From positions 1 to 8,936 of the forward strand of contig DASVAP010000363.1 in the NCBI GenBank assembly GCA_036376275.1: 8,936 bases of DNA, written 5' to 3'. Below are positions 1 to 7,356 of the stretch, in pieces. Below the pieces are notes generated by a model. That model ran no database searches, had not been told where the DNA came from, and saw only the letters and a program-made list of their open reading frames with translations. Numbering within the stretch: the first letter of the stretch is position 1; every line of letters starts with the position of its first letter. The stretch is from JABFRZ01 sp036376275 (GTDB taxonomy: Bacteria > Planctomycetota > UBA1135 > GCA-002686595). The translations under genes were made by a program, and so were the position numbers.

Positions 1-215
1 CGCTCGCCCCCTGGGGTTTCCCTCCCCGTGACACTCTTCCGGCCCACTCCCGTGCGGTCGGGCTCTCGAAGGGCGCCAGGCGGTCCGGACGCCCTGCGAG
101 CGCGCGAAGCGCGCGCTCCGGACCGCCTGGCGTCCTTCGAGAGCTAGGGCGGCACGGGCGCCAGCGGGCCGGACGAGCGGGTCACGGCCGAGGGCGGGGC
201 CCCAGGGGGCGAGCG
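1..215. repeat. Large nested imperfect inverted repeat (foldback element), possibly cut by the window edge
   Basis: The two halves of this non-coding stretch are reverse complements in matching order. Perfect or near-perfect arm pairs are 1-16 with 200-215 (16 of 16), 20-24 with 190-194, 26-32 with 181-187, 34-36 with 175-177, 38-45 with 166-173, 49-55 with 152-158, and 62-89 with 117-144 (27 of 28). Small unpaired internal loops separate them. About 74 Watson-Crick pairs can form. The outermost arm begins exactly at base 1, so the element may extend left of the window. It lies just beyond the 3' end of the minus-strand recombinase gene. There is no T-run on its right, so it is not a standard intrinsic terminator. 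It could be a structured RNA, a MITE-like foldback element or a two-way transcription barrier; I cannot tell which. Confidence 0.8.
62..144. repeat. Central long stem-loop of the foldback element
   Basis: The arms at 62-89 and 117-144 match over 28 bases with one difference (G73 opposite T133, a permitted G-U pair in a plus-strand RNA). The 27-base loop contains a second hairpin, in which 100-106 can pair with 110-116 around the turn at 106-110. The core GCGAAGC (104-110) is known from DNA biophysics as an unusually stable mini-hairpin. This is the best preserved part of the larger inverted repeat. A stem of this length could extrude as a cruciform in DNA or form a stable RNA hairpin. Confidence 0.8.
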
Positions 216-261
216 CCCCACTCCAAGCATCACCCCCCGCGAGCCCACCCCGCGCACAACC

Positions 262-1203
262 TCAGCCGCGCGGGTGATACAGGCGGTGCAGGCTGCGCAC
301 GTGCTCGGCGTCGAGGTGCGTGTAGATCTCGGTCGTGGCGATCGAGGCGTGCCCGAGCATCTCCTGCACCGCGCGCAGGTCGGCGCCGCCCTCCAGGAGG
401 TGCGAGGCGAAGGAGTGGCGCAGCCAGTGGGGCGAGACGGGTGCGCTGAGCCCGGCGCGCCGCGCGGCGGCGCGCACGACGTTCCAGGCTGTGCGGCGGT
501 CGAGCGGGCGCGCGCTCTTCGTCAGGAAGACGTGCTCGCTCGGACGCCCGCGCAGGAGCAGGCGCCGGCCGCCCGTCAGCCAGGCCTCGAGCGCCGCGCG
601 GGCGCGCCCGCCCAGCGGAACCAGGCGCGACTTGCCGCCCTTGCCGGAGAGCGTCAGGACGCCCAGGCGCGGCTCGAGCGCGCCCGTGCGCAGGCCGGCG
701 GCCTCGCTGACGCGCGCGCCGCAGGCGTACAGGACCTCGAGCAGGGCCCGGTCGCGCTGCGCGCGCCAGCCCTCGCCGGCGGGCGCCAGCAGGCGCTCGA
801 CCTCGGCCTGCGAGAGGACGTGCGGCAGGCTGCGCCGCAGGCGCGGGCCGGCCAGCGTCGCCAGCGGATCGGCCGCCAGGCGCCCCTCGCGCACCTGGTG
901 GCGCAGGCACATGCGCAGGGCCGAGAGCGCGCGCGCCACGCTGGCCTCGGAGGCGCCCGCTCGGCGCAGCTCGCCCAGGTAGGCCACGACGACGTCGAGC
1001 CCGAGCGCGGGCCAGTCGCGCGCCGCGCGCGCCGGCTCGCTGGCGAGGAAGCGGCGCAGGTCGCCGCCGTAGGCCGCCAGGGTGTTGCGGGCCAGGCCCG
1101 CCTCGACCCGCAGCGCTTCGAGGAAGTCGTCGAGGCCGACCTGCAGGGCGCGGGGGAGCTCCCGCGCTCCAGTCCGCTCGGCCGTGCTCGTCCGGGTGCG
1201 CAT
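262..1203 (-). CDS. xerD: Tyrosine site-specific recombinase, XerC/XerD family (XerD-like)
   Basis: The 313-residue protein has the usual Xer length and layout: an N-terminal SAM-like core-binding domain (about 20-108) and a C-terminal catalytic domain (about 125-305). All six catalytic residues are visible: R164 in GARVSE, K188 in GKGGK, H259 and R262 in SPHWLRHSFASHLL, H285 in MLGHA, and the nucleophile Y294 in IYTHLD. Xer recombinases resolve chromosome dimers at dif, working with FtsK. The NTLxAY motif, the GADLRxVQ stretch and the LHxxxHPR ending resemble XerD more than XerC, but the paralogue assignment is not certain. The start is an ATG with a weak GAGG ten bases upstream. The gene is transcribed away from the dksA-like gene and ends 46 bases from the large foldback. 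No integron-integrase-type insertion is evident, and no dif-like site was seen nearby. Confidence 0.93.
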   Translation of the reverse strand: MRTRTSTAERTGARELPRALQVGLDDFLEALRVEAGLARNTLAAYGGDLRRFLASEPARAARDWPALGLDVVVAYLGELRRAGASEASVARALSALRMCLRHQVREGRLAADPLATLAGPRLRRSLPHVLSQAEVERLLAPAGEGWRAQRDRALLEVLYACGARVSEAAGLRTGALEPRLGVLTLSGKGGKSRLVPLGGRARAALEAWLTGGRRLLLRGRPSEHVFLTKSARPLDRRTAWNVVRAAARRAGLSAPVSPHWLRHSFASHLLEGGADLRAVQEMLGHASIATTEIYTHLDAEHVRSLHRLYHPRG

Positions 1204-1298
1204 CGCGGTCCAGCCTCGCTCGCCGCGGGCCCGGAACCAAGCCGCGCCCGCCGCTCCAGCACCGTTCGCGCGGCCGCGGGGGGAGGTCCCGGGAGCGC

Positions 1299-1327
1299 TT
1301 GAGGGCCGTGGGGGGCCTGCCTATACT
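1299..1327 (+). promoter_or_regulatory. Sigma70-type promoter for the dksA-lspA-pyrD-regulator-secA cluster
   Basis: TTGAGG at 1299-1304 (-35, 4 of 6 to consensus) and TATACT at 1322-1327 (-10, 5 of 6) are separated by exactly 17 bases. The TATACT stands out in a region that is otherwise almost all G and C. Transcription would begin near 1334, giving a leader of about 34 bases before the ATG at 1368. It lies in the divergent gap between the recombinase gene and the plus-strand cluster. No equally good promoter was seen on the minus strand for the recombinase. Confidence 0.6.
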
Positions 1328-1367
1328 CCCGCCCCCCAAAAGGCAGCGCGATCCGCATCCCCACCGC

Positions 1368-1739
1368 ATGTCGAAGAAACTCAGCAAGGGCGACCTGGAG
1401 TCCTACCGGGAGATCCTCACCCAGCTGCGCCGCGAGGTCTCCGGCGACATCAGCTCGCTCGAGGCGGACGCCTTCTCGACCGACGGCGACCGGCTGTCGG
1501 TCGACAACCCGGCCGACATCGGCTCGGAGAGCTTCGCCCAGGAGTTCAGCCTGGAGCTCCTGCAGCGCGACGAGGCCACCCTGGCGGAGATCGACGAGGC
1601 CCTCGAGCGCGTGCGCGTCGGGACCTTCGGCCTGTGCGAGAGCTGCGAGGAGGGCATCCCGAAGGCGCGCCTGAACGCGGTCCCGCACGCGCGCTTCTGC
1701 GTCGACTGCCAGCGCAAGAACGAGCGCCGGTTCTCCTGA
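1368..1739 (+). CDS. TraR/DksA-family C4 zinc-finger transcriptional regulator
   Basis: This 123-residue protein has the DksA plan. An N-terminal helical coiled-coil region (about 5-85) is followed by a four-cysteine zinc finger, C90-x2-C93-x17-C111-x2-C114, in the contexts GLCESCEEGI and RFCVDCQ. The stretch EFSLELLQRD matches the second coiled-coil helix of DksA closely. Family members enter the secondary channel of RNA polymerase and modulate initiation, often with ppGpp. E. coli DksA is 151 residues, so this one is shorter at the N-terminus. The acidic D-x-x-D tip of DksA does not align exactly; D46 and D50 lie near the expected place. The ATG at 1368 was preferred over an upstream GTG at 1299, because 1299 overlaps the -35 element and the residues it would add do not resemble the family. 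No clear Shine-Dalgarno precedes it. lspA follows after 49 bases. Confidence 0.9.
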   Translation: MSKKLSKGDLESYREILTQLRREVSGDISSLEADAFSTDGDRLSVDNPADIGSESFAQEFSLELLQRDEATLAEIDEALERVRVGTFGLCESCEEGIPKARLNAVPHARFCVDCQRKNERRFS

Positions 1740-1788
1740 TGGCCGGCCGGCGCTGGGCGGCGCGCCCGCCGCGCTGAGGGGGCGGCCG

Positions 1789-2364
1789 ATGGCCTTCGTC
1801 CAGGGCTCGCCCTTCGCGCGTTTCGGGGCCGTGGCCGGCCTGGTGCTCCTCGACCAGTGGTCGAAGGTGGCGGTCTTCGACTGGCTCGGCATCGACCCGC
1901 GCGCCCTCGGCTACAACGAACGCAAGCTGTTCGGGACCGAGTGGTTCAGCTTCGCCAACTCCTGCAACGGCGGCGCGGCCTTCGGCCAGTTCGACCAGTT
2001 CCCCTGGATCCTCGTGCTGGGGCGCGTGGCGGCGGTCCTGTTCCTGTCCTGGCTGCTCCTGCGCGCCGATCCGCGCCCGCGCCTGGTGCTGGTGGCGATG
2101 ACCCTGGTCCTGGCCGGCGCGCTCGGCAACGTGATCGACAACCTGGGGGCCGGCTGCGTGGTCCACGGCCGGCCCGAGCACACGCTCCTGGGGGTGCGCG
2201 ACTTCGTGCTGGTCAACTTCGCGCCGATCGGGATCGACTGGAACTTCCCGGCCTTCAACGTGGCCGACTCGTGCATCACCGTCGGGGCCTGCGCCTGGAT
2301 CCTGTCGGGCTTCCTGCACCGACCGGCGCCGGAAGCGCCGGCGTCCGGCCCGCCGCGCGCCTGA
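1789..2364 (+). CDS. lspA: Lipoprotein signal peptidase (signal peptidase II)
   Basis: LspA is an inner-membrane aspartyl protease that cleaves the signal peptide of prolipoproteins after Lgt lipidation. The family motifs appear in order: LDQWSK (D22, K26), NGGAAFG (60-66), GNVIDN (113-118), VRDF with catalytic-type D138, and FNVADS with the second catalytic-type D160. About four membrane segments are seen, near 11-28, 71-91, 98-116 and 160-176. At 191 residues it is longer than E. coli LspA (164), mainly through extra residues between GNVIDN and VRDF. The arginine that normally ends the GNxxDR motif is asparagine (N118) here. A strong GAGGGGG at 1776-1782, six bases before the ATG, supports the start. 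It is probably co-transcribed with the upstream dksA-like gene and with pyrD downstream. Confidence 0.93.
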   Translation: MAFVQGSPFARFGAVAGLVLLDQWSKVAVFDWLGIDPRALGYNERKLFGTEWFSFANSCNGGAAFGQFDQFPWILVLGRVAAVLFLSWLLLRADPRPRLVLVAMTLVLAGALGNVIDNLGAGCVVHGRPEHTLLGVRDFVLVNFAPIGIDWNFPAFNVADSCITVGACAWILSGFLHRPAPEAPASGPPRA

Positions 2365-2416
2365 TGCGCGCCGGGCCGCGGTGGACACGCGTGGTGGGGA
2401 CACTACGCTAGGCCCC

Positions 2417-3370
2417 GTGGCGGCCTGCGACCTCCGGATCCGCATCGCGACCCTGGCGCTGCGCAATCCGGTCCTCTCCGCCTCGGGCACTTACGGGCAC
2501 GGGCTCGAGATGGAGGGCTTCACGGGCGCGGCGGAGCTGGGCGCCTGGGTCTCGAAGACCGTCACGCTGCTGCCGCGCGGCGGCAACCCGGCCCCGCGCA
2601 TCTGCGAGACCGAGGCCGGTCTCCTGAACTCGATCGGCCTGGAGAACCGCGGGGTCGAGCACTACGCGGCCCACGTGCTGCCGGTCATGGCGCGTGCCGA
2701 CACGGTGGTCGTGACCAACATCGGCGGCGAGAGCGTGGCCGACTTCGCGGCCATGGCCCGGCGCCTGGACGGCGAGGCGGCCATCGACGCCTTCGAGGTC
2801 AACCTCTCCTGTCCCAACGTGCAGGGCGGGAAGCTGCCCTTCGCGACCGACGCGCGCGCCGCGGCCGAGGTGATCGCGGCCGTGCGCGCCGCCACGCGCA
2901 AGCCCCTCTTCGCCAAGCTCTCGCCCAACACGGCCGGGCTGGGCGAGATCGCGCGCGCGGTCGAGGGCGCCGGCGCGGACGCGATCACGGCCGTGAACAC
3001 CCTGCTGGGGCTCGCGCTCGACTGGCGCACGCGCCGTCCGGGCCTGGCCACGGTGCAGGGCGGCTACTCGGGGCCCGGCATCAAGCCGGTCGCCCTGCGC
3101 TGCGCCTGGGAGTGCGCGCGCGCGGTCGCGATCCCGGTCGTGGGCTGCGGCGGGATCCAGGGTGCCGAGGACGCGCTCGAGTTCCTGGTGGCCGGCTGCG
3201 CCGCGGTGCAGGTCGGGACCGCGTCCTTCGCCGATCCGGCCCTGCCGGGGCGCGTCGCGGCCGAGATGGCGCGCCTGCTGGAGGCCGAGGGCGTGGCCAG
3301 CGTCGGCGAGCTGGTCGGCACGATCCACGACGGCCGTCCGCGGCGCGCGCCGGCGCCGGCGGCCCGCTGA
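2417..3370 (+). CDS. pyrD: Dihydroorotate dehydrogenase, class 1B catalytic subunit
   Basis: PyrD oxidises dihydroorotate to orotate in de novo pyrimidine synthesis, using FMN. From the GTG at 2417 the protein has 317 residues. Visible motifs are LRNPVLSASGTYGHG near the N-terminus, SKT (K47), NSIGLEN, NLSCPN with catalytic-base C132 (cysteine marks class 1; class 2 has serine), AKLSPN (K167), NTLLG, GGYSGPGIKPVALR and the FMN-phosphate loop GCGGI. The NTLLG and SGPGIKPVALR style is that of class 1B enzymes, which normally pair with the iron-sulphur/FAD subunit PyrK; no pyrK is in this window. An in-frame GTG at 2381 would add 12 residues, but several of those codons end in A or T (CGT, GGT, ACT, CTA), unlike the rest of the gene, so 2417 is preferred. 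The next gene begins 6 bases after the stop. Confidence 0.93.
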   Translation: MAACDLRIRIATLALRNPVLSASGTYGHGLEMEGFTGAAELGAWVSKTVTLLPRGGNPAPRICETEAGLLNSIGLENRGVEHYAAHVLPVMARADTVVVTNIGGESVADFAAMARRLDGEAAIDAFEVNLSCPNVQGGKLPFATDARAAAEVIAAVRAATRKPLFAKLSPNTAGLGEIARAVEGAGADAITAVNTLLGLALDWRTRRPGLATVQGGYSGPGIKPVALRCAWECARAVAIPVVGCGGIQGAEDALEFLVAGCAAVQVGTASFADPALPGRVAAEMARLLEAEGVASVGELVGTIHDGRPRRAPAPAAR

Positions 3371-3376
3371 GCGGCC

Positions 3377-4255
3377 ATGCGCCTCGAGCACCTGACCCCG
3401 GCCCACGTGCGGCGCGCGCTGGACATCTACCTGGCGGCGGCCTGGCCGCACGGGGCCGGCAGCACGCCCACGCTGTCGCTCGAGGAGCTGCGCGGCTCGA
3501 GCGAGCTGGCGGCCCTGTTCGCGCGCTTCGAGAAGGTCGAGGGCGGCGGCGGCGGGCTCAAGCGCTACGCCCTGCGCCTGGGCAACGACCGCTATCCCTT
3601 CATGAAGTTCGTCGTCCAGGAGCACCTGGTGAACGGCGAGTACTTCTTCTCGGTCGACACCCACGACCAGCTCGAGATCCGGCCCGACAACCCGGAGTAC
3701 GCCGAGTGGCAGCGCCTGAAGGCCTACAACCGGCGCCTGAAGCTCGCGATCGAGGACCAGTGGGACCGCGCCGGCCTGCCGACGCACGCCGACCTGCGCG
3801 TCCTGATGGAGGAGCTGGCGCGCGTCGAGCGCGAGGAGAACAAGAAGAAGAGCCTGCTGCTGGTGGACGACGAGGCCGACGTGGCCCAGGGCCTGGCGGC
3901 GCTCCTGCGCGCGCGCGGGTACGAGGTCGAGATCGCGCGCGACGGCCTGGAGGCCCTGGCGCGGCTCGAGGACGGCCCCCTGCCGGACCTGGTGCTGCTC
4001 GACTACGAGATGCCCCAGCTCGACGGCGAGGAGGTCCTGGCGCGCCTGCGCCGGGAGGCCCGCACGGCGCACCTCCCCGTGCTCCTGGCCACGGCCTCGA
4101 CCATCGACCTCTCCCGCCTGCGGCGCGTCTCGGGCCTCCTGCGCAAGCCCTACCCGCGCCACGTGCTGTTCGCGATGATCGCGCGCCTGCTCGAGGGGGC
4201 CCGCGGCGAGCCGGCCGGACCAGGGCCTTCCTCCGGGGCGCCCGAGCCCGTCTAA
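3377..4255 (+). CDS. Response regulator: unrecognised N-terminal domain fused to a C-terminal receiver domain
   Basis: Of 292 residues, about 158-272 form a two-component receiver domain. Its acidic pocket is D164-D165-E166, the phosphoacceptor is D209 in LLDYEMP, the switch residue is T239 in LATAS, and the conserved lysine is K257 before P258. All key residues are present, so phosphorylation is expected. Residues 1-150 do not match an output domain I recognise. This part contains aromatic-rich strands (YPFMKFVVQEHL, EYFFSVDTHDQLE) and then a charged helical stretch (about 106-155) leading through a KKK linker into the receiver. The receiver is at the C-terminus, the reverse of typical DNA-binding regulators, and no helix-turn-helix is evident. 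No sensor kinase gene is in the window. The tail after 272 is Pro/Gly/Ala-rich. The 6-base gap from pyrD suggests translational coupling. Its role is unknown. Confidence 0.88.
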   Translation: MRLEHLTPAHVRRALDIYLAAAWPHGAGSTPTLSLEELRGSSELAALFARFEKVEGGGGGLKRYALRLGNDRYPFMKFVVQEHLVNGEYFFSVDTHDQLEIRPDNPEYAEWQRLKAYNRRLKLAIEDQWDRAGLPTHADLRVLMEELARVEREENKKKSLLLVDDEADVAQGLAALLRARGYEVEIARDGLEALARLEDGPLPDLVLLDYEMPQLDGEEVLARLRREARTAHLPVLLATASTIDLSRLRRVSGLLRKPYPRHVLFAMIARLLEGARGEPAGPGPSSGAPEPV

Positions 4256-4260
4256 TGTGC

Positions 4261-4306
4261 CGCTCGCCAGCGGTCTCTGGACGGGCGCCGTCCGGCCGCT
4301 GGAGCG
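4261..4306 (+). promoter_or_regulatory. Compound hairpin in the leader of secA
   Basis: In the 72-base gap before secA, 4267-4273 (CCAGCGG) pairs perfectly with 4296-4302 (CCGCTGG). Inside it, 4279-4284 (GGACGG) pairs with 4288-4293 (CCGTCC) around a three-base loop. Outside, 4261-4264 pairs with 4303-4306 across a two-base bulge. This makes 17 pairs in 46 bases. No T-run follows, so a classic terminator is unlikely. The structure ends 21 bases before the secA ATG, close enough to influence ribosome access or mRNA stability. Function is inferred from position only. Confidence 0.5.
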
Positions 4307-4327
4307 AACGCGACCCAGGCAGGCGAC

Positions 4328-7159
<2,832 letters not shown>

Positions 7160-7356
7160 GCGGCCGGCGCGCCGGGAGAGGGCACCCGTCCATTGCCTGT
7201 CCTTGCCAGGGGGCCGGATCGCGCGTCGTCCCCGGCTGATCTCTGCCGCCCACGAGAACTGCGGATTGCATCTGGCGCAACGTGGGTAGTCTTCCTAGCC
7301 TTCTCGGATCCCCCAATCAGACGAGATTCAGGATCCACACCTAAGGAGAGAGAGTG
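7160..7356 (+). other. Intergenic spacer between secA and the secreted-protein gene
   Basis: These 197 bases are richer in A and T than the flanking genes, and I see no gene in them. They hold a perfect 12-base palindrome at 7164-7175 just after the secA stop. A wide inverted repeat pairs 7253-7258 (CGAGAA) with 7301-7306 (TTCTCG) and encloses a small TTGC/GCAA hairpin at 7266-7280. Two GGATCC copies occur at 7306 and 7331. No T-rich terminator was seen. TTGCAT at 7266-7271 could be a -35 box, but no convincing -10 lies at the right distance. A promoter for the next gene probably lies here, but I cannot place it. Confidence 0.5.
7343..7348 (+). promoter_or_regulatory. Strong ribosome binding site of the secreted-protein gene
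   Basis: AAGGAG, a near-perfect Shine-Dalgarno core, ends eight bases before the ATG at 7357. It decides between that ATG and the adjoining in-frame GTG at 7354, which would leave only five bases. Most other genes in the window have weak or no such site, so this gene is likely translated efficiently. Confidence 0.8.

Noticed and set aside
1..261. A dif site or integron attC site near the recombinase gene.
   Set aside because: No 28-base site with 11-base dif-like arms was seen, no attC core motifs were found, and the recombinase shows no evident integron-integrase insertion. The foldback is far larger than either site.
2323..2341. Perfect 7-pair hairpin (CCGGCGC/GCGCCGG) near the end of lspA, considered as a terminator.
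   Set aside because: It lies inside the coding sequence, has no T-run after it, and pyrD follows closely. It encodes the Pro/Ala-rich tail of LspA and is likely a product of GC-rich codons.
7164..7175. Twelve-base palindrome after secA, considered as an intrinsic terminator.
   Set aside because: It has no loop and no T-run, and palindromes of G and C are common by chance in such DNA.
7266..7294. A sigma70 promoter with TTGCAT as the -35 box for the secreted-protein gene.
   Set aside because: The sequence 17 bases downstream (GTCTTC) is not a credible -10, and the closest alternative (TAGTCT at 15 bases) is poor in both sequence and spacing.
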